A stretch of DNA of 64,000 nucleotides from Pelagicoccus albus (GTDB taxonomy: Bacteria; Verrucomicrobiota; Verrucomicrobiia; Opitutales; Opitutaceae), in assembly GCF_014230145.1 (NCBI RefSeq), contig NZ_JACHVC010000013.1, positions 1 through 64,000 of the forward strand. The letters run 5' to 3'. A model generated the notes under the pieces. That model worked only from the letters and a program-made list of their open reading frames with translations, made no database searches and was not told the origin of the DNA. A program made the position numbers and the translations under genes. This document shows positions 6,361 through 19,243 of this stretch, in pieces. The stretch's first letter is position 1. Each line of letters opens with the position of its first letter.

Positions 6361-7374
6361 ATGAATATGAAAGGAAACGGATACGGAGGGGCGATCCGGT
6401 CGCTCGTGATTTTACTCGGATTGGCGCTGACCGGCTTTTTGAGAGCTGGAGAGGAATTGCCCGAGCCCAGCGGCAAATATGGGTATCTCGGCGTCTATAT
6501 CGAAGCGGTGCCGGAAATCGTCAGCAAGCAGTTGGGGCTCGATGCGGGGGTTGGCTTGGTAATCGTCGGTGTCGCCGAGGATGGTCCTGCCGCCCAAGCC
6601 GGGCTGGAAAAGCACGACATCTTGCTGAAATACGACGACCAGATTTTGATGGCTGTTAAGCAAGGGGTGATGCTGGTTCGCAATGGCGAGATCGGCAGCG
6701 AGCATGTGATTACCTACTTGAGAGGCGGTAAGGAGGCCCAAGCGACGGTGGTTATCGGCGAAGGCAAAGCGAAAAAGAAGAGTAGCGATGAGCACGGCTT
6801 TTTCATGCCTGCGGTTCCAGCACCGCCAATGCCTCCTATTCCGGCAAGCCTACCAGAGGAGGAGAAGGCGCGCTTGAAGGAGGAGTTCGCACACGTGCAA
6901 AAGGAAATCGCGAAGGCCCAAAAGGAAATTGCCCGAGCTCGGGTGGAGATACGCAAGGCAGGCCTGGATGGGGCTATCGAAAGCGCGTTTGTCTACGAGA
7001 TGGATGACGAGATGGATATGATTCGAAGCGAAGAGCTGCAGACCTTGATCGAGCGAGTTACTCAGGCGGTGGAAAGTGTAGATGGTATGAACGAGCCGAC
7101 GATCGTCTTCGAGAGCGACGAACAGGTTTTCGAATTCAAGGATGAGGAGGGGAACCGCTATGTCATCGCAGGGGTGGGCGAACAGCGTCAGCTCAGCGTG
7201 GTCGATTCGGAAGGCGAAGTTTCCTACTCAGGAGAGCTTGACGAAAAGGCTAAGGAATTGCTGCCCGATCTGGTGAAAAAGCAGCTGCCCCATATCGAAA
7301 AGATCGTGGCCACTAAGGCGGTCGATTGGGTAGAGGCTCCAGTGGCTCCGAGCCGCGGGGTAGAGTCTTTTTAG
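6361..7374 (+). CDS. Exported PDZ-domain protein without protease domain
   Basis: About 337 residues from the ATG at 6361, which follows an AAGGAAGGAA ribosome-binding site; the in-frame start at 6328 would place that site inside the gene. An N-terminal hydrophobic segment (beginning SLVILLGLAL, cleavage near 29) directs export. A PDZ domain spans about 40-130 (GYLGVYIE ... AEDGPAAQAGLEKHDILLKYD ... NGEIGSEHVITYLRGG), of the type found in DegP/HtrA. No trypsin-like catalytic domain is present. A Pro-rich stretch and a charged helical region (about 165-205, LKEEFAHVQKEIAKAQKEIA) follow, then a beta-rich C-terminus. It lies 92 bases after the anti-sigma-like gene on the same strand and probably belongs to the same envelope-stress unit. 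A peptide-sensing role for the PDZ domain is inference. Confidence 0.82.
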   Translation: MNMKGNGYGGAIRSLVILLGLALTGFLRAGEELPEPSGKYGYLGVYIEAVPEIVSKQLGLDAGVGLVIVGVAEDGPAAQAGLEKHDILLKYDDQILMAVKQGVMLVRNGEIGSEHVITYLRGGKEAQATVVIGEGKAKKKSSDEHGFFMPAVPAPPMPPIPASLPEEEKARLKEEFAHVQKEIAKAQKEIARARVEIRKAGLDGAIESAFVYEMDDEMDMIRSEELQTLIERVTQAVESVDGMNEPTIVFESDEQVFEFKDEEGNRYVIAGVGEQRQLSVVDSEGEVSYSGELDEKAKELLPDLVKKQLPHIEKIVATKAVDWVEAPVAPSRGVESF

Positions 7375-7444
7375 AAGAAAGGAGGGCGGTGGCGCGAGAT
7401 AGGCGCATCGGCATAGACTACTGATATTTCGATAAGCGAAAAAA

Positions 7445-7474
7445 CCGGACTCGCGAGGAGTCCGGCTTTCTTTT
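7445..7474. terminator. Intrinsic terminator, probably bidirectional
   Basis: Perfect 8-bp stem CCGGACTC / GAGTCCGG with a 5-base loop, followed by CTTTCTTTT on the plus strand and by a T-run on the minus strand. It lies between the convergent PDZ and sorting-tail genes. Confidence 0.85.
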
Positions 7475-7521
7475 AGATTTGGATTTGGGGCTTGTTGCGG
7501 GGGGGTATTGCTTCTGCTCGT

Positions 7522-8205
7522 TTACTTCATGCGGCGACGCGCTATGAAGAGTCCGAGGAATGAAATTCCGGCTAGAATTGCAGTGGAGCTGTGGTCGGGG
7601 ATTTTAATGGTTTCCGGCGTGGCTGTACCGAACTTAACCATGTCCACCAGTTCCGCTTGATCGTCGTAGGAATCGAGGTTGATGGAACCGATCAGGTCAG
7701 TTCCATTGGCGATAAGTCCGAGGAAGGTGGAGTCGCCGGTGTTGTTGACCGGTCCCGTATCGAACATGCTCAGCAGGTTGTTGCTGGTATCGAATACGGA
7801 AACCTTGAAAATGCTTTGGTCTAGCAGGCTGAGAAGGCCGAGGCCGACCGCTGTTTGGCCGCTGTCGAAAGTGATGAATAGGCTCTCTACGAAGGTATTG
7901 GCGCCAACCGCTCGGCTTTTGGTTCCGAAAAAGCCAGGGTGGGTCACGACAAGGCCATTGCCGCCGCTAACGGAGAACTCGAGACCAGGAATAACGGGAC
8001 CTGTGACAGCGGTTGCGTTGGCAGTGTTTAGGGTGTCGCCGATGCCGTCTACATCCGTGCCCGAACCAGCGGAAAAATCTTGGTAAGAAAGGCTGGACGT
8101 TTGGGAGTCGAAAATCGACTCATCGGTCAGGGTGATAATGGCGGCATGGGAAGCTGCAGCGAGGGCAAGAGCAGAGGCTAGGGAGGCGATTTTGAGCAGT
8201 TTCAT
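7522..8205 (-). CDS. Exported protein with VPD/PEP-CTERM-type sorting tail
   Basis: 227 residues from the ATG at 8205, chosen because it gives a clean signal peptide (KLLKIASLASALALAAASHA); an in-frame start at 8244 would add 13 residues before it. The mature part is beta-rich and rich in Ser, Gly, Asn and Asp, without cysteine. The C-terminus is a tripartite sorting signal: IPDHSSTAILAG, a hydrophobic helix (ISFLGLFI), then ARRRMK. This matches the VPDSG/PEP-CTERM pattern of exosortase substrates common in Verrucomicrobiota. The protein is probably cleaved and attached to or released at the cell surface; no exosortase gene is in the window. Terminators flank it on both sides, so it is a single-gene unit. 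Confidence 0.85.
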   Translation of the reverse strand: MKLLKIASLASALALAAASHAAIITLTDESIFDSQTSSLSYQDFSAGSGTDVDGIGDTLNTANATAVTGPVIPGLEFSVSGGNGLVVTHPGFFGTKSRAVGANTFVESLFITFDSGQTAVGLGLLSLLDQSIFKVSVFDTSNNLLSMFDTGPVNNTGDSTFLGLIANGTDLIGSINLDSYDDQAELVDMVKFGTATPETIKIPDHSSTAILAGISFLGLFIARRRMK

Positions 8206-8307
8206 GTATGTGGATGTCGGGGAGTTTTGGATTTCTTCAAGCATTGGCCAACAAGTCAGCGAAATGCGCGCCGGAATCTTTTACGAGTGTTTTAACAATG
8301 TGTAAGT

Positions 8308-8339
8308 CTCACATAAACAGACAATAATAAAAATGTGAG
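8308..8339. promoter_or_regulatory. Inverted repeat in the intergenic region upstream of the sorting-tail gene
   Basis: CTCACAT (8308-8314) and ATGTGAG (8333-8339) form a 7-bp inverted repeat around an AT-rich 18-bp spacer. It lies about 100 bp upstream of the gene starting at 8205. It could be an operator. A related string AAATGTGAGTA occurs again at about 13331 between the PFOR and LpxC-like genes. Nothing else is evident in 8206-8445. Confidence 0.3.
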
Positions 8340-8445
8340 TAATCGCCTCTAGCATTTGCCTGTGTAATTTACCTGTAAAGCAGGCCGACAGTTTGTCGGA
8401 ATTTCTTACTGAAGGCACTGGTTCTTAGGCCTGCAGAGAACGAAA

Positions 8446-8480
8446 AAAGCCGGACCCTCAAGGAGTCCGGCTTTCTTTGT
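8446..8480. terminator. Intrinsic terminator after the PFOR gene
   Basis: Stem AAAGCCGGAC / GTCCGGCTTT with a short loop, followed by CTTTG on the plus strand and a run of T on the minus strand. On the minus strand it follows the PFOR stop codon. The stem core is the same as in the terminator at 7445. Confidence 0.75.
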
Positions 8481-8525
8481 TTGGGGATGGGAAACAGATG
8501 GGGAGCTGTTTGAGGCGGCTCTTGT

Positions 8526-13172
<4,647 letters not shown>

Positions 13173-13244
13173 TTTGTCGTTAGTAACTGTTCGGAAAGGA
13201 AGAGAGAGCTGTCGGGTTCGTCATTTTAGGACCATACCATCGAG

Positions 13245-13282
13245 CTCTCGAATTAGCCAACCGCCTGCGGCTATCCCGAGAG
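13245..13282 (-). promoter_or_regulatory. Two-tier hairpin in the PFOR leader
   Basis: On the minus strand CTCTCG pairs with CGAGAG and, after a symmetric 4-base internal loop, AGCC pairs with GGCT. The structure sits about 75-110 bases upstream of the PFOR ATG and has no T-run after it. It could be a regulatory RNA element or protein-binding site. I do not recognise it as a known riboswitch. Confidence 0.35.
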
Positions 13283-13463
13283 AATCACCCACTATGAGCT
13301 GAATTAAAAGATAAAAATGTCTTTAATAGCTAAATGTGAGTAGAAGGGGAGGGTTTTGAGGGCTTGCGAGTCTCATTTGCAGGTCCAAGAAAGGCTTCGA
13401 AACTCGGACTTATGGCTTGAACCGAAGCTCTTAGCTTGTCCTGTTACACGCTTTTCCAAGGTA

Positions 13464-14498
13464 ATGAGCGAAACGACAAAGGACGAACTCGGGCAAGTGC
13501 TCGAAGGCAACGAGGAGGATTTAGCCAAGGCATTGGCTGCGTTTAATTCGCTAGCGGTCGACCAGGACTGGAGCGGCGACGCGCCAGCTCCAAGACTTGA
13601 TCGTCCTCGCACCATAGCCAATGCCATGGAAGTGAGCGCTCCGGGCACGTTTTCCAAGAACGCGATTCGCACGCTCAGACTGGAGCCTACGGAGTTGAGT
13701 GGCTGGTGGTTACAGCGAACGGATTTGCCTGATTCGCGGCCCATCAAGGTCTCGATCCGCAACGTTTGGACGACTGGAGAGATCGTGAGCAACATCGTGT
13801 TGCGTTCCGGTTCTTCGCACAATTACGTCCGCCTCGTGGAGCATATCATCGCCCTGAAGGCCGGCATGGATGTGGACAATCTCCTGATCAAGCTCGATTC
13901 CGGAGATCCGCCCCTTTTCAACGAAGGCAGCAAGGAGCTGGTGGAAGCCATCAATGCGGCCGGCCGTAGGGAGTTGGATGGCAAGGTGCGTTATTTCACT
14001 GTCAAAGAGCGGGTTTCGCTCCTCACGCCACACGGTGGCATATTGAGAATCGATCCAATCGATGACGGAGATTTCGCCCTTCGAATCGACTGCGCTCGCG
14101 ATTTCCCCAATGCGATCGGCCAACAGAGAATTCGCTTCGTCAATAATGACCGATCCTTCCTGCACGGTTCCACCGCTCGCACCAATACCACGGCTCGCCA
14201 GAAGCTTTTGGTGAGCACCATCGGCAAGCTTTTTGCGGAATCCCGAAATCTCGGCTACAACGCGAACAACGTGCTCATCGCGGGCAAGAACAAGTACTCG
14301 AATGTGGCGACTCACCTAGAGAACGGAAAGTCGCTGGAAGCCGCCTGGCACCGCGCTGTGCTAGACTTGCTGGCGGCCTTGGCCCTAATCGACGAAGGCC
14401 GTTTTGTGGGCAAAATCGTGGACTATAAGGGCGGGCACTATCCGGATGTGGAGATGGTGAAGCTGCTCTACGCTTACGATGTCCTGAAGGAAGTCTAG
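13464..14498 (+). CDS. LpxC-family protein (UDP-3-O-acyl-GlcNAc deacetylase-like) with altered zinc-binding helix
   Basis: 344 residues from the ATG at 13464; the frame is open to 13356, but this ATG has an AAGG upstream. LpxC catalyses the committed step of lipid A synthesis. Matching motifs are SGSSHNYVRLVEH (E126, H127, as in LpxC TVEH), MDVDNLLIKLDSGDPPLFNEGS (LpxC IDN...DGPEIPIMDGS) and YKGGHYPDVEMVKLL (H325, as in LpxC YKSGHALN). The third motif deviates. LpxC has HKxxD with zinc ligands four residues apart and a second Asp four further on; here the sequence is WHRAVLDLLAALAL, with H and D five apart and Ala in place of the later Asp. LpxC's ARTFGF is replaced by ARTNTTA. It may therefore be a divergent or inactive paralogue. 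A terminator follows, and no other lpx genes are nearby. Confidence 0.75.
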   Translation: MSETTKDELGQVLEGNEEDLAKALAAFNSLAVDQDWSGDAPAPRLDRPRTIANAMEVSAPGTFSKNAIRTLRLEPTELSGWWLQRTDLPDSRPIKVSIRNVWTTGEIVSNIVLRSGSSHNYVRLVEHIIALKAGMDVDNLLIKLDSGDPPLFNEGSKELVEAINAAGRRELDGKVRYFTVKERVSLLTPHGGILRIDPIDDGDFALRIDCARDFPNAIGQQRIRFVNNDRSFLHGSTARTNTTARQKLLVSTIGKLFAESRNLGYNANNVLIAGKNKYSNVATHLENGKSLEAAWHRAVLDLLAALALIDEGRFVGKIVDYKGGHYPDVEMVKLLYAYDVLKEV

Positions 14499-14661
14499 GG
14501 GATCTTTCTTGGACCGCCTCTGTTTTTGTAAAATCGGACTGAAGATTTCCCAGGGGCGACCAGAATCTTCGGCGCTGCTGTACTGGGCTTTCAAAGAGTC
14601 GATTAAATGAAGCAACTCAACGTTTCTAATCGTTGTGTATTTCGTTTGTTCAACTCTGAGT

Positions 14662-14700
14662 CGCCTCCAGGTGTGGTAGTCTGGAGGCGCTTCTTTTTTC
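14662..14700 (+). terminator. Intrinsic terminator
   Basis: Perfect 9-bp stem CGCCTCCAG (14662-14670) / CTGGAGGCG (14681-14689) with a 10-base loop, followed by CTTCTTTTTT. It lies about 165 bases after the LpxC-like stop codon; 14499-14661 shows no gene. Confidence 0.9.
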
Positions 14701-14835
14701 AGGAGCGAGGGAAGCGATAGCCGGAGCTTCGTTACCGGGAAAAATTATTAGAGGCGCTCCGAGGGGCGAATTGGTTCAGCGAGCAAGAGCCGTTGACATT
14801 GCTCGCCGCTTTCATTGGTTCGGCCAACTTCCCGC

Positions 14836-17193
14836 ATGAAAGTTGTCCTCGCCGAAAAACCCTCCGTCGCTCGCGACATCGCCAAACACCTTAAGGCGAC
14901 TCAACGAAACGACGGCTATCTGTCTGGAGCGGATTGGGCGGTGACTTGGGCGTTTGGTCATCTGGTGGAACTCAAGGAGCCGGAGGAGTATCGACCAGAG
15001 TGGAAATCCTGGAAACTGAGCTTGCTGCCGATCATTCCTGATCGATTTGAATTGCGAGCTCGTGGGGACGATGGAGCCCGCAAACAACTCGAGACGGTGA
15101 AGAAGCTCTTTACGGATGCCGACGAAATCATCTGCGCCACGGACGCCGGTCGAGAGGGAGAATTGATTTTCCGCTACATTTTGGAGTGGGCGGGTTGCGT
15201 GGGTAAGCCGGTGAAGCGACTCTGGATTAGCTCCCTTACCGCTTCCGCCATCAGCAAAGGTTTTGCCGGTCTGAAGGAAGGTAAGGAGTTCGATACTTTG
15301 CATGCTGCGGCCCGCTGCCGAAGCGAAGCGGACTGGATCGTCGGTCTCAATGCGACACGGTATTTCACAGTTGAATACGGCAAGCGGAACCTACTGCTCA
15401 GCCTCGGTCGTGTACAGACGCCGATTCTTGCGATGATCGTAGGGCGCGATACGGAAATCGAGTCCTTCAAATCGGAAGATTTCTGGGAGGTGCACAGTAT
15501 CTGCCGCGAGACGAAATTTCGCCACACTGGCGGAAAAATCGTCAAGGAGGAGGAGGCCAAGGCCTTGCTGGCCAAAGTGGAAGGCCAGCCGATGGAAGTG
15601 GTCGACGTGCAGCAGAAGGAAGAACGCACCAATCCGCCGCTCTTGTTCGACTTGACGGAACTGCAGCGCGAGATGAACCGCCGCTACGGCTTCACCGCAG
15701 ACCAGACGCTGCGCATCGCCCAGAATCTTTACGAGCAAAAGCACATCACCTATCCGCGTACGGATAGTCGCTACCTTTCGACTGATTTGCAGCCGACGAT
15801 TGCTCCGCTACTCAAGAGATTGGCAGCTTTGAAGCCGAAGGAAGTGGAAGCCTTGGATTTGGAGAAGCTAGACTTCAGCAAGCGGATTATCGACGACAGC
15901 AAGGTATCCGATCACCACGCCATCATTCCGACCGATGACTTGCCCGGCAACTTGAACGAGGATGAGAGCCGGGTCTACGAAGCGGTGCTGTTGCGTCTGA
16001 TATCAGTTTTTTACCCCCCATGTATCAAAGCGGTCACTACGGTGGAAGCAAAGGCGGCGGAAGAGCTGTTTCGGGCTCGGGGAACCGTTTTGATCGATGC
16101 TGGTTGGCAGTCGCTTTACCCGCAGATCTTTTCTGCCAAACCCGCGAAGAAAGCAGCCAAGAAGCGGGCCAAGGGAAGTTCGTCTGAGGAGAGTGCGGCC
16201 ATGCCAAATTTCCAGATTGGCGAAAGCAATCCGCACCAGCCGAGTATCGAAAAATTCAAGACGAATCCTCCCAAGCGTTTTACGGAAGCGACCCTGCTTT
16301 CACTTATGGAGACGGCCGGTAAGATCGTGGACGACGAGGAGCTTAAGGAAGCCCTGAAGGACAAAGGCGTTGGAACTCCTGCTACGCGGGCATCCATCAT
16401 CGAGGTGCTGATTCAGAGGAAATACGTGGAGCGAAAAAAGAAGAACCTGATCAGCACCGACAGTGGGCGACATCTTATTTCGCTAATCCAGGATGAGCGG
16501 CTCAAGTCGCCGGAGCTGACGGGAGATTGGGAGTTCCGTCTCAAGAAGGTAGAGCGCGGCGAGCAGGATGCGTCCAAGTTCATGGAGGACGTAATCGAGT
16601 ACACTCGGGAGATTCTCGCCAACGATGCGGGCAAGACGGTGGACCTGAAAAATCTCGGCCCCTGTCCGAAATGCAGGGCTCCGGTGATGCGCGGAAAAAC
16701 CGGATACGGTTGCTCGAGCTGGCGGGACGGCTGCAAGTTCGTCATCAAGGACGGAACGCTGGGAATGCAATTTCAGCCATCCCTCATGCGGGAGCTGTTG
16801 TACAATGGGCGAACTCTGGAGGCGCATCCGATCGATGACGGAGGGAAGAAGTTCATGGGCTTTTTGACCTTGGGTAAAGGGGGAGCGTTGAAGTACGAAC
16901 GGATCGAAAGCAGCCAGGACACCGGAGGGCATGAGAAGTTTGGAGACTGCCCGCTTTGCGGTAGCGCCGTGGTGGAAGGGACCAAAGGCTGGGGCTGCTG
17001 CAATTGGAAAAATGGCTGTAAATTTGTTATCTGGAAGCAGATCGCCCAGCGTGAACTTTCAGAGGAGGAAGCCACGCTTCTGCTTGAAAAAAGAGAAACC
17101 CCGCAGTTGGACGGATTCAAGAGCAAGGCTGGCAAGGAATTCAGCGCGAAGCTGAAAATCAAGGGCGGCAAAGTGCAGTTCGACTTCAGCTGA
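14836..17193 (+). CDS. topB: DNA topoisomerase III (type IA)
   Basis: Relaxes negatively supercoiled DNA and decatenates replication and recombination intermediates by a transient 5'-phosphotyrosine. From the ATG at 14836 there are 785 residues. The Toprim domain opens with KVVLAEKPSVARDIA and contains DADEIICATDAGREGELIFR. The catalytic Tyr is in HITYPRTDSRYLS (Y306). GVGTPATRASIIE follows in domain I. Two C-terminal zinc-ribbon-like repeats are present (CPKCRAPVMRGKTGYGCSSW and CPLCGSAVVEGTKGWGCCNW), each ending in GCKFVI, as in long bacterial TopB proteins. A Lys/Ala-rich insert (KPAKKAAKKRAKG) lies at about 433-445. TTGACA occurs at 14793, about 40 bases before the start, with no clear ribosome-binding site. 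Confidence 0.96.
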   Translation: MKVVLAEKPSVARDIAKHLKATQRNDGYLSGADWAVTWAFGHLVELKEPEEYRPEWKSWKLSLLPIIPDRFELRARGDDGARKQLETVKKLFTDADEIICATDAGREGELIFRYILEWAGCVGKPVKRLWISSLTASAISKGFAGLKEGKEFDTLHAAARCRSEADWIVGLNATRYFTVEYGKRNLLLSLGRVQTPILAMIVGRDTEIESFKSEDFWEVHSICRETKFRHTGGKIVKEEEAKALLAKVEGQPMEVVDVQQKEERTNPPLLFDLTELQREMNRRYGFTADQTLRIAQNLYEQKHITYPRTDSRYLSTDLQPTIAPLLKRLAALKPKEVEALDLEKLDFSKRIIDDSKVSDHHAIIPTDDLPGNLNEDESRVYEAVLLRLISVFYPPCIKAVTTVEAKAAEELFRARGTVLIDAGWQSLYPQIFSAKPAKKAAKKRAKGSSSEESAAMPNFQIGESNPHQPSIEKFKTNPPKRFTEATLLSLMETAGKIVDDEELKEALKDKGVGTPATRASIIEVLIQRKYVERKKKNLISTDSGRHLISLIQDERLKSPELTGDWEFRLKKVERGEQDASKFMEDVIEYTREILANDAGKTVDLKNLGPCPKCRAPVMRGKTGYGCSSWRDGCKFVIKDGTLGMQFQPSLMRELLYNGRTLEAHPIDDGGKKFMGFLTLGKGGALKYERIESSQDTGGHEKFGDCPLCGSAVVEGTKGWGCCNWKNGCKFVIWKQIAQRELSEEEATLLLEKRETPQLDGFKSKAGKEFSAKLKIKGGKVQFDFS

Positions 17194-17362
17194 AACACTA
17201 GGCTCAGCTAGGGTCGCTATTTTATTGCTGTAAGGGCACTTACGTACTACCGACTTTTCACACTGGAAACTCGGCTCCCACCTCTCAACCGTTTCCGGTT
17301 ACCCTGAGAATTTAAGTTCGTCGGATATTCACTTATCAGCCGGCGGATTCACTACCAACGAG

Positions 17363-17394
17363 GGGGCAGCGGCCTTTTTCGACGGCTCTGCCCC
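17363..17394. terminator. Possible terminator between convergent genes
   Basis: GGGGCA (17363-17368) pairs with TGCCCC (17389-17394), and an inner GCC pairs with GGC around TTTTTCGA. It lies between topB and the leftward GtrA-like gene. The following tract is only TTCCTT, so termination is uncertain. 17194-17362 shows nothing else. Confidence 0.4.
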
Positions 17395-17420
17395 TTCCTT
17401 GTGCGGAGAGGCGTGAAGCC

Positions 17421-17843
17421 TCAGGACTCTCTTTCCGTCTGACTTTCGTCTTCACGGCGATGACGGAAGACAAACAGCTTTTGCCCGGCGAAATTCCAAA
17501 TGGCCCAAACGAACGTGGCTGCAAGGAATGCGGGATCGGAGGCGCCTGGCTGAGAGGCCGAAACGTCATGGACCACGCTGTTGAGCGCCCAGCCTGTCAG
17601 GTAGAGAAGGGTGAAGCGGATGGGTTCGCTTGCATTGAAGCCTCGGTTTTGGAAAGTGAAATGCTTGTGAGCGAAGTATCCCCAGATGAAAATGCAGGCG
17701 AAACTGACTCGCTTAGCCCAGGAGCTACTAAGGCCGCTGTATTGGCTCAGCAAAGAGTAGACTCCGTAGTCAATCGCGAGTGAAACTCCACTCACGAGGA
17801 GGAAGCGGCTGGCCTGGGCTAGTGTTTTACGAGTTTGGTCCAT
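17421..17843 (-). CDS. GtrA-like membrane protein
   Basis: A 140-residue protein from the ATG at 17843 (a GTG sits immediately before it). Four predicted helices: about residues 12-30 (beginning FLLVSGVSLAIDYGVY), 43-60, 75-95 and 103-125. The pattern FLLVSGVSLAIDYGVYSLL and the late NFAGQKLFVFR are characteristic of the GtrA/DPMS-associated family. These small four-helix proteins are thought to flip polyprenyl-linked sugars or support surface polysaccharide assembly. The sequence HKHFTFQNRGF after helix 2 is also typical. It stands alone between topB and the helicase gene, so its substrate cannot be inferred from neighbours. Confidence 0.85.
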   Translation of the reverse strand: MDQTRKTLAQASRFLLVSGVSLAIDYGVYSLLSQYSGLSSSWAKRVSFACIFIWGYFAHKHFTFQNRGFNASEPIRFTLLYLTGWALNSVVHDVSASQPGASDPAFLAATFVWAIWNFAGQKLFVFRHRREDESQTERES

Positions 17844-17955
17844 CACAAGGTCCGAGGGATTCGGAATGGGCGGGTACTAATTGAGACTGCCGCGGAGATG
17901 CAAATGATTTCTCTATCTACGAACGCTTGTAACGCAGCGAGGGCTGCGTCGTAGT

Positions 17956-17985
17956 TTGACAAACGCCAGAGAGCCTCCATCTAGT
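17956..17985 (+). promoter_or_regulatory. Candidate promoter of the DEAD-box helicase gene
   Basis: A consensus TTGACA (17956-17961) is followed after 18 bases by TCTAGT (17980-17985). The ATG at 18001 is only about 15 bases downstream and lacks a Shine-Dalgarno site, so the transcript would be nearly leaderless if this promoter is used. Confidence 0.4.
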
Positions 17986-18000
17986 CGCAGGCCAAGCGAT

Positions 18001-19119
18001 ATGAAGACATTTAAGGAATTAGGAGTAGCTGCGGACCTGATAAAAGGGATCGAAGAAAAGGGAATCTACGAGCCGACGGAAGTGCAGGAACGGGCCATTC
18101 CCTACCTCCTGCAAACCAAGGGGGACTTCGTTTGCCAGGCCCAGACAGGTACCGGCAAGACGGCTGCATTCGGTTTGCCCTTGCTGCAAAATATCGACCC
18201 CAAAAAGAAGGAGGTGCAGGCTCTCATCCTCAGTCCGACCCGCGAGTTGGCCAAGCAGATCGCCAAGCAACTTTTTCACTACACCAAATATACCGCCAAG
18301 ATTTTCACAGAGGCCGTGGCAGGTGGGGAAAAGATCGAAGGGCAGATCGCCGCGCTTTCGCGTCCCACTCACATTGTGGTGGCCACTCCCGGCCGCTTGA
18401 TCGATTTGCTCAAGGCGAATGCGGTCGACCTTTCCAAGATCGATACGCTCATCCTCGATGAAGCGGACGAGATGCTAAGCCTCGGCTTTCAGGACGACCT
18501 GACCAAGATCCTTGGTTTTACCCGGGGAGCGAACCGTACTTGGCTTTTCTCCGCCACCATGCCGAAAGGCGTAAAGCAGATGGTGGAGCGTTACCTTTCT
18601 CCTGACGCGGAACGTATGACCATCGACCGCAAGAATCCGGTCAACCCGAACATCGAGCACTGGTACACGGTTTGCACTATCGAGGAAAAGCCGGACGAAA
18701 TTGCCCGCTTCATCAAAGCCCAAAAGGGACGCCGCGGCGTGGTATTCTGTCGCTCCAAAGCGGGGGCGCAGAATCTATCGAAGGAGCTGGAAGAACGCGG
18801 CTTCGAAGTGGCCACCCTGCAGGGCGATCTCTCGCAAAAGGAGCGAGACAAAGTGATGCGCGGCTTCCGCAAGGAACGCTCCGAGATTCTTGTGTCCACC
18901 GACGTTTCTGCTCGCGGGATCGATGTGGAAGGACTCGCCTTCGTAGTGCATCACCAACTACCGGATCAAATCGAGTACTACACGCATCGCAGCGGCAGAA
19001 CTGCTCGAGCTGGCCGGAAGGGAGTTTCCATGAGCTTCATTACCAAGGGTGACTTCAAGCGGATCAAAGAGATCGAGGAGGAGCTACACATCAAGTTCCG
19101 CCAGATCAGGCAGGACTAG
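18001..19119 (+). CDS. DEAD-box ATP-dependent RNA helicase
   Basis: Unwinds RNA duplexes using ATP, acting in ribosome assembly, translation or decay. 372 residues from the ATG at 18001. Motifs in order: Q motif (YEPTEVQ), I AQTGTGKT (47-54), Ia PTRELA, Ib TPGRLID, II DEAD, III SAT, IV-V (VVFCRSKAGA, STDVSARGIDVEGL) and VI HRSGRTARAG. Both RecA-like lobes are complete, but the protein ends soon after motif VI. It therefore lacks the basic C-terminal tail or RNA-binding domain of DeaD/CsdA or RhlB/RhlE proteins, and the specific subfamily cannot be told. The gene stands alone on the plus strand. Confidence 0.95.
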   Translation: MKTFKELGVAADLIKGIEEKGIYEPTEVQERAIPYLLQTKGDFVCQAQTGTGKTAAFGLPLLQNIDPKKKEVQALILSPTRELAKQIAKQLFHYTKYTAKIFTEAVAGGEKIEGQIAALSRPTHIVVATPGRLIDLLKANAVDLSKIDTLILDEADEMLSLGFQDDLTKILGFTRGANRTWLFSATMPKGVKQMVERYLSPDAERMTIDRKNPVNPNIEHWYTVCTIEEKPDEIARFIKAQKGRRGVVFCRSKAGAQNLSKELEERGFEVATLQGDLSQKERDKVMRGFRKERSEILVSTDVSARGIDVEGLAFVVHHQLPDQIEYYTHRSGRTARAGRKGVSMSFITKGDFKRIKEIEEELHIKFRQIRQD

Positions 19120-19243
19120 GGAAGGGAGCTCTATTGCTCTCACATAAGTCTCCGCTTGGCAGGAGAGCGTGGATGCTAGAGTATGGGTAATGTTTTTCGG
19201 AATCGGAATAAGCCGATTCCTGAACCCCTGACCCAGCGTATCC

